Shown here piece after piece: positions 56,159 to 64,000 of a DNA stretch of 64,000 nt. Positions within the stretch are counted from its first letter, which is position 1. Every line of letters begins with the position of its first letter. This DNA comes from Alteromonas antoniana (lineage in GTDB: Bacteria > Pseudomonadota > Gammaproteobacteria > Enterobacterales > Alteromonadaceae), in the NCBI RefSeq assembly GCF_019249295.1, contig NZ_JAESDH010000024.1:1-64000 (forward strand). Reading direction: 5' to 3'. A program made the translations under genes and the position numbers. The notes under the pieces are model-generated. The model did no database searches and had not been told where the DNA came from. It saw nothing but the letters and a program-made list of their open reading frames with translations.

Positions 56159-57142
56159 TTACAGGTTATAAACTACGCGCCGCTTTGGATTGATAAATAC
56201 CGTGTCTGTTCCGTGAAAGGCAGGCTGATCCTTGGGTGATACCACCCCTTCTCCTACACCAAGAAACAGGGTTTCCCCTTGTCCCGATCGATGGTAAACA
56301 CGGTAAAAGCGGCCTTCTTCAGGTGAAGCTTCACCGTCACCTGACACACTCTGACCGTGATCAAAACGCTGTTTCGCTGCATCGTCAATAATCACAGCAT
56401 CTAAACGTGACACCGCCGTGTCCATAGGAATAAGCAGCGCATCAAGTGGCGAGAAGTCCTCTTGCGTGCATTGCTCAGCCAGCTCAGTGAGAGTTTCAAT
56501 CGGCACCATCTTGTCGGTGGGGTAATCGGCCACTTCTGTGCGGTGCAATCGGGTTACGTAAGCACCACAACCCAGCTTTTGCCCAATATCATCTACCAGC
56601 GACCGTATATAGGTGCCTTTGGAGCACTTCACTCGCATCACCACTTCCGGTAGTGCAATGCGGTGTATGTCGAGCTCATAAATTTCGATATCACGGGCTT
56701 CGCGTTCAATCGTTATTCCCTGCCGGGCATAAAAATACAGCGGCTTGCCTTCGTGTTTAAGCGCCGAAAACATTGAGGGAATTTGTTTAGACTTACCTAA
56801 AAAGCTCAGACACGCTTCCCGGACTTCAGCCTCGCTCACCGTAACCGGCTTTTCCTCAACGACGTCACCGTCTGCATCTGAGGTGGTAGTTCGAATACCA
56901 AGATGCGCGGTTACCTCATAGGTCTTTTCTGCGTCCAGCAAGAATTGAGAAAACTTAGTTGCCTCACCGAGGCATAGCGGCAACATACCACTGGCTAGTG
57001 GATCCAATGCACCGGTGTGACCCGCTTTTTGTGCCTTATATAGCCAGCGTACCTTTTGCAGTAATTGGTTTGAAGAACCACCTAAAGGTTTATCAAGAAG
57101 TACTATGCCGTTAATCGCACGGCCTTTACGACGTCGTGCCAT
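56159..57142 (-). CDS. truB: tRNA pseudouridine(55) synthase
   Basis: 327 aa. Catalytic motif [19 protein letters not shown] with the nucleophilic Asp, [13 protein letters not shown] and the N-terminal [14 protein letters not shown]. Makes pseudouridine 55 in the T loop of tRNAs. The C-terminal part is a PUA-like extension, slightly longer than E. coli TruB. Its ATG overlaps the rbfA stop by one base. Confidence 0.97.
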   Translation of the reverse strand: MARRRKGRAINGIVLLDKPLGGSSNQLLQKVRWLYKAQKAGHTGALDPLASGMLPLCLGEATKFSQFLLDAEKTYEVTAHLGIRTTTSDADGDVVEEKPVTVSEAEVREACLSFLGKSKQIPSMFSALKHEGKPLYFYARQGITIEREARDIEIYELDIHRIALPEVVMRVKCSKGTYIRSLVDDIGQKLGCGAYVTRLHRTEVADYPTDKMVPIETLTELAEQCTQEDFSPLDALLIPMDTAVSRLDAVIIDDAAKQRFDHGQSVSGDGEASPEEGRFYRVYHRSGQGETLFLGVGEGVVSPKDQPAFHGTDTVFINPKRRVVYNL

Positions 57143-57543
57143 TAATCCTGCTCGTCTTCGCCATTGCCCTGGCGCTTCTCTTCGTCTTTTGCCACAGTCT
57201 GAGACACCAGATTAGAGATCCGCATTCCTTCAGTTATCGATGTATCCTGGAAGAAATGCAGGTGCGGCACTGAACGCATACGAAGGCGCTTCGCCAATAA
57301 GCTACGAATGAAGCCGTTGTACTCTTCCAACTGCTTTATCTGTGCTTTTTCATCTACATCATCCGTGTTGTAAATGGTGATAAAAATTTTAGCGTGAGCC
57401 AAATCTCTGGACACATCTACATCGGAGACGGTTATCAGAGGCAGGTTGCCTACGCGGTGTTTATATTCATTTTGCAGGATACTGGCAACTTCCTTATGGA
57501 CTTGCTGCGCTACCCTGTCGGTACGTGAAAACTCACGAGCCAT
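57142..57543 (-). CDS. rbfA: 30S ribosome-binding factor A
   Basis: 133 aa. [30 protein letters not shown] [16 protein letters not shown] and [14 protein letters not shown] are the RbfA KH-like fold, which assists 16S rRNA 5'-end maturation. AAGGAG before the ATG at 57543 fixes the start. Acidic C-terminal tail. Confidence 0.96.
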   Translation of the reverse strand: MAREFSRTDRVAQQVHKEVASILQNEYKHRVGNLPLITVSDVDVSRDLAHAKIFITIYNTDDVDEKAQIKQLEEYNGFIRSLLAKRLRMRSVPHLHFFQDTSITEGMRISNLVSQTVAKDEEKRQGNGEDEQD

Positions 57544-57628
57544 AACATTCTCCTTATCCCGGTAAGACAGAGACAAAAACGGGGGCGTATTTGCGGCCCC
57601 CGTTTTCACTTAGTATGTCGACCGGCGA

Positions 57629-60238
57629 TTACAGTTCGCGTTTAACCTCAACGATTTCGAAGACCTCAATCTGGTCACCGACTTTCACGTCGTTGTAGTT
57701 CTTAACGCCAATACCACATTCCATCCCGTTACGGACTTCCTGTACATCGTCTTTAAAGCGACGCAGTGATTCCAGTTCACCTTCGTAAATAACCACGTTT
57801 TCACGCAGAACGCGAATTGGGTTACTACGTTTAACGTTACCTTCAGTTACCATACAGCCGGCAATCGCGCCCAGCTTAGGCGACTTAAATACGTCACGAA
57901 CTTCAGCAAGACCAATGATTTCCTGTTTGAACTCTGGCGCAAGCATACCGCTCATCGCCGCTTTCACTTCGTCAATCAGGTTATAGATAACGCTGTAGTA
58001 ACGTAAATCGATCTCTTCTGCTTCCAGTACTCGGCGAGCAGATGCATCGGCACGTACGTTAAAGCCAAGTACGATCGCACCTGAAGCTGCTGCCAGAGAC
58101 GCGTCAGTCTCGGTGATACCACCAACACCACTGCCGACGATGTTCACTTTCACTTCATCAGTAGACAGTTTAATCAGAGACTCAGCAATGGCTTCAACAG
58201 AACCTTGTACATCAGCCTTCAATACGATGTTCAGTTCACTGACATCACCAGATTCCATGTTCGCAAACATGTTTTCCAGCTTGGCTTTCTGCTGACGCGC
58301 AAGTTTAAGTTCGCGCTTCTTCTGATGACGCTTGGCTGCCACTTCACGGGCTTTACGCTCGTCTTTGACCACAGCGGCATCTTCACCTGCTACCGGCACA
58401 CCTGACAGGCCTAACACTTCCACAGGTGTAGATGGACCGGCGACTTTCAGCTCGTTACCGTTTTCATCGCGCATTGCACGAACGCGGCCATATTCTTCAC
58501 CACATAGCAGGATGTCACCGGCTTTCAGCTCACCTTCCTGGATCAGTACTGAAGCAACCGGACCACGCCCTTTATCAAGACGAGACTCGATAACGATACC
58601 GCGACCTGGACCATCAGCAACCGCCTGCAGGTCAAGCACTTCTGCCTGAAGGTTAATGGCTTCAAGAAGCTCATCAACACCCATACCCGTTTTCGCAGAA
58701 ACATTAACGAACTGGTGCTCACCGCCCCACTCTTCGGAAATAACTTCCATCTGAGACAGTTCAGTTTTCACACGATCCGGATCGGCTGATTCCTTATCCA
58801 TTTTGTTAACCGCGATGATCAGAGGTACACCAGCAGCTCGGGAGTGCTGAATCGCCTCTTTAGTCTGCGGCATTACGCCATCATCAGCAGCAACAACCAG
58901 TACGACGATGTCCGTTGCGGTTGCACCACGAGCACGCATTGCAGTAAACGCGGCGTGTCCAGGAGTGTCCAGGAACGTAATATCGCCGTTATCTGTATCT
59001 ACTTTGTATGCACCGATGTGCTGGGTAATACCACCCGCTTCGCCCGCTGCCACTTTGGCACGACGAATATAATCAAGCAGTGAGGTTTTACCATGGTCAA
59101 CGTGACCCATGATGGTGACTACTGGCGCGCGGGTTGTTTTCACTCCGCTCTCATTTTCTGCCAGCAGTTCATCTTCCAGTGCATTGTCGTTTACCAGCTC
59201 GTATTTGTGACCCATTTCTTCAATCACAAGTACCGCGGTATCCTGATCCAACACCTGGTTAATGGTTGCCATCTCGCCCATTTTCATCATGGCTTTAATG
59301 ACTTCATTCGACTTCACCGCCAGGCGGCTAGCCAGTTCACCCACTGTAATAGTGGCACCCAATTTAACGACTCGTTCTACTGGTTGAGCCGGTTTCTTAA
59401 AGCTTTGCTTCAAATGTTCTCCCGCGTTTTTCTTCGACTTTTTACGACGTCTTGAAGAACGCTCTACCTGCATATCCTCTTCGTCTTCGGCTTCCTGAGC
59501 ATAACGGTTAGAATGCATGTGGACTTCTTCAGCCTCTGCTTTCTTACGGCGCTCTTCCTCTTCTTTCCAACGACGTTCGTTTTCTTCGGCAAGTTTACGC
59601 GCTTCATCTGCGGCGCGTTTTGCCTCTTCTTCCAACTTCTTCTGCGCTTCTTCTTCCTGAGCCTTACGCAGACGTTCTTCTTCCTTACGCGCGGCTTCCT
59701 GTTCTGCCTTTTCTTCCTCGGTCAGTTCAGGCTCATCTTCCTTACGCGCTTCCGCTTCAAGGCGGGCCTTTTCAGCTCGCTCCTGACGCTCTTTCTCAGC
59801 TGCCTTGCGCGCTTCTTCTGCCTTACGGACTTTTTCTTCAGCCGCTTTTTTCGCTTCCTGCGCCGCTTTTTCTTCCGCTTCGCGTTTTAAGCGTGCTTCT
59901 TCTTCAGCCTTGCGCGCTTCTTCTTCAGCTAATCGCTGTTCTTCAACGTCTGTACGTTTGACATACGTCCGTTTCTTGCGAACTTCAACCTTCACAGACT
60001 TTGACTTACCAACACTTAACGTGCTGGTAGATTTGCGCTTAAGCGTCATCTTTTGCGGCTCACCTGAGCCGGTGCTGCCATGTTGCTTGCTTAAATGATC
60101 AAGCAACTGGCGCTTCTCGTCTTCAGTGACCTGGTCGCTGACTTTTTTCTCGATGCCAGCGTCTTTGAACTGACTAACCAAGCGGTCAACGGTAGTTCCT
60201 ATGTCACTGGCGAGCTTTTCTACTGATACTTCTGCCAT
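57629..60238 (-). CDS. infB: Translation initiation factor IF-2
   Basis: 869 aa. N-terminal IF2 subdomain, a long charged Glu/Lys/Ala-rich helical linker (~85-235), a second conserved N-domain, then the GTPase: [14 protein letters not shown] (residues ~376-390), [27 protein letters not shown], then domains II-IV. The linker's low complexity creates long spurious frames on the other strand. Delivers fMet-tRNA to the 30S subunit. Confidence 0.98.
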   Translation of the reverse strand: MAEVSVEKLASDIGTTVDRLVSQFKDAGIEKKVSDQVTEDEKRQLLDHLSKQHGSTGSGEPQKMTLKRKSTSTLSVGKSKSVKVEVRKKRTYVKRTDVEEQRLAEEEARKAEEEARLKREAEEKAAQEAKKAAEEKVRKAEEARKAAEKERQERAEKARLEAEARKEDEPELTEEEKAEQEAARKEEERLRKAQEEEAQKKLEEEAKRAADEARKLAEENERRWKEEEERRKKAEAEEVHMHSNRYAQEAEDEEDMQVERSSRRRKKSKKNAGEHLKQSFKKPAQPVERVVKLGATITVGELASRLAVKSNEVIKAMMKMGEMATINQVLDQDTAVLVIEEMGHKYELVNDNALEDELLAENESGVKTTRAPVVTIMGHVDHGKTSLLDYIRRAKVAAGEAGGITQHIGAYKVDTDNGDITFLDTPGHAAFTAMRARGATATDIVVLVVAADDGVMPQTKEAIQHSRAAGVPLIIAVNKMDKESADPDRVKTELSQMEVISEEWGGEHQFVNVSAKTGMGVDELLEAINLQAEVLDLQAVADGPGRGIVIESRLDKGRGPVASVLIQEGELKAGDILLCGEEYGRVRAMRDENGNELKVAGPSTPVEVLGLSGVPVAGEDAAVVKDERKAREVAAKRHQKKRELKLARQQKAKLENMFANMESGDVSELNIVLKADVQGSVEAIAESLIKLSTDEVKVNIVGSGVGGITETDASLAAASGAIVLGFNVRADASARRVLEAEEIDLRYYSVIYNLIDEVKAAMSGMLAPEFKQEIIGLAEVRDVFKSPKLGAIAGCMVTEGNVKRSNPIRVLRENVVIYEGELESLRRFKDDVQEVRNGMECGIGVKNYNDVKVGDQIEVFEIVEVKREL

Positions 60239-60262
60239 TACGTGTTTATCCCCCTGTTGACC

Positions 60263-61756
60263 TTATTCTTCACTAAACCAAACGATATTACGTGCCGCCA
60301 TGATTAACGCGCCGGCCTTCTCATCGTCCAGTTCGTCAATATCGCTGATATCGTCGGTGCCTTGTTCTGCCAGTTGCTCGAGATCGTTGATCCCGCGGCT
60401 GGCGAGCACATAAGCAACGTGCTTGCTCATGCCTTCAAGGTTCAGCAGCGCTTCTGTCGGCTCTGCACCCTCAAGGCTTTCTTCGTTTGCTAACGCGCGG
60501 GTAGTCAGGAAGGCACGAGCGCGGTTACGCAACTCTTCTACCGTGTCTTCGTCTAACCCGTCGATGGCCAGTAACTCGTTCACCGGAACATACGCGACTT
60601 CTTCTAACGTACTGAATCCTTCATCAACCAGCACTGATGCAAAATCTTCATCAATGTCCAGGCCTTCCATAAACAGGTTCAGAACCTTAGCGTTTTCTTC
60701 TTCGTGTTTCTTGTTCAGATCATCAATGGTCATGACGTTCAGCTCCCAGCCAGTCAACTGGGATGCCAGACGTACGTTCTGACCGTTTCGGCCAATTGCC
60801 TGAGCAAGATTATCGGCTTCTACTGCCACATCCATCAGGTGCGCGTCTTCATCAACAACGATTGACGCTACTTCTGCTGGTGCCATGGCATTAATAACGA
60901 ATTGTGCAGGATTCTCATCCCATAACACGATATCAACACGCTCACCGCCTAGCTCACCAGATACGGCCTGAACACGTGAGCCACGCATGCCAACACACGC
61001 CCCAACCGGGTCAAGACGTTTGTCGTTAGTTTTCACGGCGATTTTTGCACGTGAACCCGGGTCGCGTGCAGCAGATTTAATTTCCAGTGTCTCTTCAGCA
61101 ATTTCCGGAACTTCCAGACGGAACAGCTCAACCAGCATGTCCGGGTGAGTACGGCTGACAAACAATTGTGCGCCTCGTGCCTCTGGACGGATAACGTAAA
61201 GCAGGCCGCGTACACGGTCGCCTGGACGGAACGTTTCGCGTGGCAGCATATCATCACGGTAAATCACGCCTTCGGCATTGTTACCCAAATCAATAATGAT
61301 GTTGTCACGGTTCACTTTTTTAACCGTACCGGTTACCAGCTCGCCGACTTTATCTTCGTATTCCGCGATCATTTGCGCACGCTCTGCTTCACGTACTTTC
61401 TGCACGATGACCTGTTTCGCTGTTTGTGTGGTAATACGGTCAAAAGCAATGGATTCAATCTGCTCTTCTACATAATCACCTGGCTTTACGTCAGGCTCAT
61501 CAATCTGTGCCGCCGAAAGCGTTAATTCTGCGTACGGGTTTTCCTGCTCCTGATCATCCTCGATAACCAGCCAGCGACGGAATGTGTCGAAATCACCTGT
61601 GGTTCTGTCGATACTTACGCGTACTTCAATATCGCCTTCGTTTTTCTTTTTGGTGGCACTGGCAATTGCAAATTCCAATGCTTCAAAAATCTTCTCTCTA
61701 GGCACTTGTTTTTCATTTGATACGGCTTCCGCCACTAACAAAATTTCTTTATTCAT
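60263..61756 (-). CDS. nusA: Transcription termination/antitermination factor NusA
   Basis: 497 aa. N-terminal RNAP-binding domain, S1 domain ([21 protein letters not shown]), two KH domains ([58 protein letters not shown]) and two C-terminal acidic repeats ([30 protein letters not shown]). Complete and of enterobacterial-type architecture. Confidence 0.98.
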   Translation of the reverse strand: MNKEILLVAEAVSNEKQVPREKIFEALEFAIASATKKKNEGDIEVRVSIDRTTGDFDTFRRWLVIEDDQEQENPYAELTLSAAQIDEPDVKPGDYVEEQIESIAFDRITTQTAKQVIVQKVREAERAQMIAEYEDKVGELVTGTVKKVNRDNIIIDLGNNAEGVIYRDDMLPRETFRPGDRVRGLLYVIRPEARGAQLFVSRTHPDMLVELFRLEVPEIAEETLEIKSAARDPGSRAKIAVKTNDKRLDPVGACVGMRGSRVQAVSGELGGERVDIVLWDENPAQFVINAMAPAEVASIVVDEDAHLMDVAVEADNLAQAIGRNGQNVRLASQLTGWELNVMTIDDLNKKHEEENAKVLNLFMEGLDIDEDFASVLVDEGFSTLEEVAYVPVNELLAIDGLDEDTVEELRNRARAFLTTRALANEESLEGAEPTEALLNLEGMSKHVAYVLASRGINDLEQLAEQGTDDISDIDELDDEKAGALIMAARNIVWFSEE

Positions 61757-61800
61757 TTTCGCCTCACTTTGCTTTCCTTAACGAAAGCGCTGCTGTTCCA

Positions 61801-62259
61801 TTAGTCGAACGTGGGAACAACGTTACCTTTTTCGATATTCGCCACAGCTAACTGGAACTGCTGGCCATCCACTTCAATACTTACTACGCCATCTTCAACG
61901 GCCAGCACCTGACCTTTAAAGTTACGACGATTATCCATTGGCATCGCAAGACGAACCTGGACGACTTCGCCGACAGCAGCCTGATAATGCGATTCCTTAA
62001 ACAAAGGTCTGTCCATGCCTGGTGATGACACTTCCAGGTTATATTCCGTGCTGATGGGGTCTTCCACATCCAGAATTGCGCTCACCTGATAGCTGACATC
62101 CGCACAATCATCTACGGTGATCCCGTTTTCATGATCAATATAAACACGTAAAATTGAGTGCTTACCTGCACGTACAAACTCGACCCCGACAAGTTCAAAG
62201 CCTAAGGCTTCTACACCGGGATCCAGCATGTCAGTCAATTTCTCTTCAAGCTTTGACAA
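61801..62259 (-). CDS. rimP: Ribosome maturation factor RimP
   Basis: About 152 aa. SKLEEKLTDMLDPGVEALGFELVGVEFVRAG and DHENGITVDDCADVSYQ, EVSSPGMDRPLF are RimP signatures; needed for 30S maturation. I place the start at a TTG (62259) with GGAGG 7 bp before it, in line with the family N-terminus; the frame's longer N-terminus overlaps a leader hairpin. Confidence 0.93.
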   Translation of the reverse strand: MSKLEEKLTDMLDPGVEALGFELVGVEFVRAGKHSILRVYIDHENGITVDDCADVSYQVSAILDVEDPISTEYNLEVSSPGMDRPLFKESHYQAAVGEVVQVRLAMPMDNRRNFKGQVLAVEDGVVSIEVDGQQFQLAVANIEKGNVVPTFD

Positions 62260-62540
62260 TCCATACCTCCAAAAACGAAAAAAGGGCCTAACGCCCAACC
62301 TGTAATGCTCATCACTACCTGCAGACAGGAACTGAGCGTAAATACAACAAAAAGCCCCGGACTAGCGGGGCTTATATGTGAATCTGGACCCATACCTGCC
62401 CGTAGACAGATGCAGACTCATGGGTAATGCCACCAATAGTGGAAGTCTGCTATAAGACAACACGTTACTATCCAATCCTGACGGAGGGAGCCCGTGTTCG
62501 CCCTAAAACGTGAGCGCATTATACTGCCTGAGCAGAGATT
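62260..62540 (-). promoter_or_regulatory. Structured rimP operon leader with two terminator-like hairpins
   Basis: Read on the reverse strand: a hairpin AGCCCCG / CGGGGCT followed by TTTTTGTT (62345-62372), then ~50 bp on a second one, GGGC / GCCC followed by TTTTTT (62278-62297), directly before the rimP ribosome site. Upstream (62375-62540) are further pairings (GCAGACT / AGTCTGC, ACCCAT / ATGGGT) that partly exclude each other. A rimP leader attenuator is known in gammaproteobacteria (Rfam 'rimP'); the match is inferred from position. No metY-type tRNA is present. Confidence 0.55.
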
Positions 62541-62570
62541 ACGCAACACGCGCGGCGCGGTGCAGGTAAA

Positions 62571-63563
62571 TTAATCATCCTGCCAGCGCGCTTTTATAGC
62601 AAGAATTTGCGGTAAATTTTCTTCCAGGAGGTCGACCAGTTTGGGCTCAAAGTGTTTTCCTTTTTCAGATCGCATTAAATCGAGCGTTTTTTCTACACTC
62701 CAGGCTTCTTTATAGGGGCGCTTGCTGGTAAGTGCATCAAAGACATCCGCCACGGCGACAATTCTGCCCTCTACCGGAATTTCCTCTCCTGATAATCTAT
62801 TGGGATATCCACTCCCGTTCCACTTTTCATGGTGCGTCAGCGCAACTGACTTGGCAATCAACAGCAGCTCGGAATCACAATCACCCAGAATTTCAGCGCC
62901 GATTTGGGGGTGCGTTTTCATAATATCGAACTCTTCTTTGGTAAGCTTACCCGGCTTCAGCATAATCGAATCCGGAATACCAATTTTACCGATGTCGTGC
63001 ATAGGTGCCGCGTGCAGAAGTATCTCTGCGGCTGCGTCGCTAAATCCGTATGCCAGTGCGAGAATCTTTGAATAATGACTCATTCTCAAAACATGCATGC
63101 CGGTTTCGTTGTCTTTGTACTCGGCCGCCCTGCCCAGACGCTGTACCACCTGCAAACGTGTGCGCATCAATTCATCAGCCTGCACCAGTGACAGATGAGT
63201 TTTTACTCTTGCCAGCACTACCGTGGGCGAAATCGGTTTGGTGATGTAATCCACGCCGCCAACATTAAACCCTTCAGCTTCATCGTGCTCTTCATTCAGG
63301 GCGGTCACGAAAATAACCGGAATTGCACTGGTCGCATCGTGTTGTTTGAGACGCTGACAGACTTCGAAGCCAGTCATACCCGGCATCATCACGTCCAGTA
63401 ATATCAGGTTAGGATGCTGTTCACTGGCAAGACGTAACGCTTCTTCACCGTTTTTTGCAAACACCAGTGAATAATGTTGCCCAAGCAATTGCTTCAATAC
63501 CCGCAGGTTTACGGGTTCATCATCGACAAGCAAAATAGTGGGTTTGGATAGTTTTCGCAGCAT
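62571..63563 (-). CDS. HD-GYP response regulator (c-di-GMP phosphodiesterase)
   Basis: 330 aa. Receiver domain (ILLVDDEPVNLR, phosphoacceptor in LILLDVMMPGMTG, Lys in YITKPISP) joined to an HD-GYP domain with HDIGKIGIPDSIMLKPG, THPQIGAEIL and HHEKWNGSGYPNRLSGEEIP, then RIVAVADVFDALTSKRPYK. All expected metal ligands and the GYP motif are present. RpfG-like; linearises c-di-GMP. AGGAG before the ATG; 3 bp after the stop of the preceding kinase gene, a likely cognate partner. Confidence 0.94.
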   Translation of the reverse strand: MLRKLSKPTILLVDDEPVNLRVLKQLLGQHYSLVFAKNGEEALRLASEQHPNLILLDVMMPGMTGFEVCQRLKQHDATSAIPVIFVTALNEEHDEAEGFNVGGVDYITKPISPTVVLARVKTHLSLVQADELMRTRLQVVQRLGRAAEYKDNETGMHVLRMSHYSKILALAYGFSDAAAEILLHAAPMHDIGKIGIPDSIMLKPGKLTKEEFDIMKTHPQIGAEILGDCDSELLLIAKSVALTHHEKWNGSGYPNRLSGEEIPVEGRIVAVADVFDALTSKRPYKEAWSVEKTLDLMRSEKGKHFEPKLVDLLEENLPQILAIKARWQDD

Positions 63564-63566
63564 AGG

Positions 63567-64000
63567 TTACTCCTGCGCATCAGCAAGGGACGATATCAGC
63601 GACGCTAATTCTCGCTTTGCCCGTTCAAATTCAAAGTCGTCGATATTGTCCAGAATCGATTGAACCGCTTCCTGATAGTGACCGAGTGACGCCGAGGCCA
63701 GTTTTTCTAACTCATCTTCGTCTAAACGGTTCTGTTGTACACTGTCTGATAGCTGTCTCAGGTGACTCAGCAATTCAGTTGGCGTCATACTTGTCGAGTG
63801 TTCAGAGGCTTGTGTACTGGCCTGCTTACTCACCCATTCTGTCACCTCGCTGATAGCGTCGTTTAAGGATTGCAGCATATCGGCTGTGATCCCCGAGGAG
63901 CCTGCACCTTCTTCTAGCTGTTTTGCGGCCGCCGTCACGTCGCGCAAACCAAGATTACCACTCACGCCTATGAGCCCGTGACTCAGTGCTTTTTGTTCAT
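63567..64000 (-). CDS. C-terminal Hpt domain of a sensor protein (cut by window end)
   Basis: The frame stays open to the window edge: KALSHGLIGVSGNLGLRDV then AAAKQLEEG is the Hpt signature, with the phospho-accepting His in SHGLIG (canonically HxLKG; here Leu-Ile-Gly). The remainder is a helical C-terminus. The GTG at 63965 is not a true start. Probably the last domain of a hybrid sensor kinase signalling to the HD-GYP regulator 3 bp downstream. Confidence 0.75.
   Translation of the reverse strand, partial: EQKALSHGLIGVSGNLGLRDVTAAAKQLEEGAGSSGITADMLQSLNDAISEVTEWVSKQASTQASEHSTSMTPTELLSHLRQLSDSVQQNRLDEDELEKLASASLGHYQEAVQSILDNIDDFEFERAKRELASLISSLADAQE

Noticed and set aside
59513-60098. Long Phe/Leu/Ser-rich forward frames
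   Set aside because: They are the complement of the low-complexity Glu/Lys/Ala linker of infB.
62375-62540. tRNA gene (metY-like) ahead of rimP
   Set aside because: No T-loop GGTTCRA motif or acceptor pairing could be found on either strand.

Overview
This window looks like a chromosomal segment of a marine gammaproteobacterium of the Alteromonadales, Alteromonas/Salinimonas type. The evidence is the tmRNA tag ANDENYALAA, the rimP-nusA-infB-rbfA-truB-rpsO block, ahpC/ahpF, ygiQ, trxC, a TonB/PepSY iron-uptake operon, a PEP-CTERM protein and a high density of c-di-GMP and two-component proteins. Genus is not resolved; the placement is inferred from gene content only.

Layout. 1-4480: old-yellow-enzyme oxidoreductase, CadC/ToxR-like membrane regulator with TPRs, and an S41 peptidase. 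4680-5036: ssrA (tmRNA). 5037-27131: a 22-kb genomic island inserted in the 3' end of ssrA, bounded by a perfect 27-bp direct repeat (5012-5038 and 27105-27131). No integrase is recognisable and several island genes are broken, so it looks old and immobile. It carries a three-gene operon whose last product resembles a degenerate nucleotide-cyclase fold and whose first is a two-TM pentapeptide protein (5532-8261); a frameshifted MATE pump; an intact tripartite hipBST toxin-antitoxin locus; a second, dead hipBA locus that keeps four regularly spaced palindromes; a lipase-like hydrolase / secreted protein / membrane protein operon with a frameshift in a C7 run; an esterase plus dead SDR; a K+ channel / nitrilase / winged-helix group; and a 1066-aa membrane protein with a frameshifted membrane partner.

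27132-45000: core-like genes. These are a LamG PEP-CTERM protein, a PAS-GAF-GGDEF cyclase, an ExoD-like protein, an EVE-domain protein, trxC, ygiQ, a cupin, a Fur-box-preceded TonB receptor/membrane protein/PepSY operon, ahpF-ahpC, a DUF2252 protein and an atypical receiver-TPR protein. 45400-55400: a PleD-like diguanylate cyclase divergent from a 1280-aa hybrid kinase with an ethylene-receptor-like copper-site membrane domain, a 2OG-Fe(II) oxygenase, a GNAT-nitrilase fusion, a periplasmic thioredoxin-like protein and a coiled-coil membrane protein. Two diverged copies of a ~260-bp element with long terminal inverted repeats lie between divergent genes (41810-42070 and 51718-51982). 55690-64000: the rpsO-truB-rbfA-infB-nusA-rimP translation operon (reverse strand) with a structured rimP leader, then an HD-GYP response regulator and the C-terminal Hpt end of a sensor kinase cut by the window edge.

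The best candidates for something undescribed are the cyclase-like operon at 5532-8261, the channel/nitrilase/regulator group at 18629-22043, the ethylene-receptor-like kinase and the inverted-repeat element pair. All functions are read from sequence alone, and family calls rest on recognised motifs.
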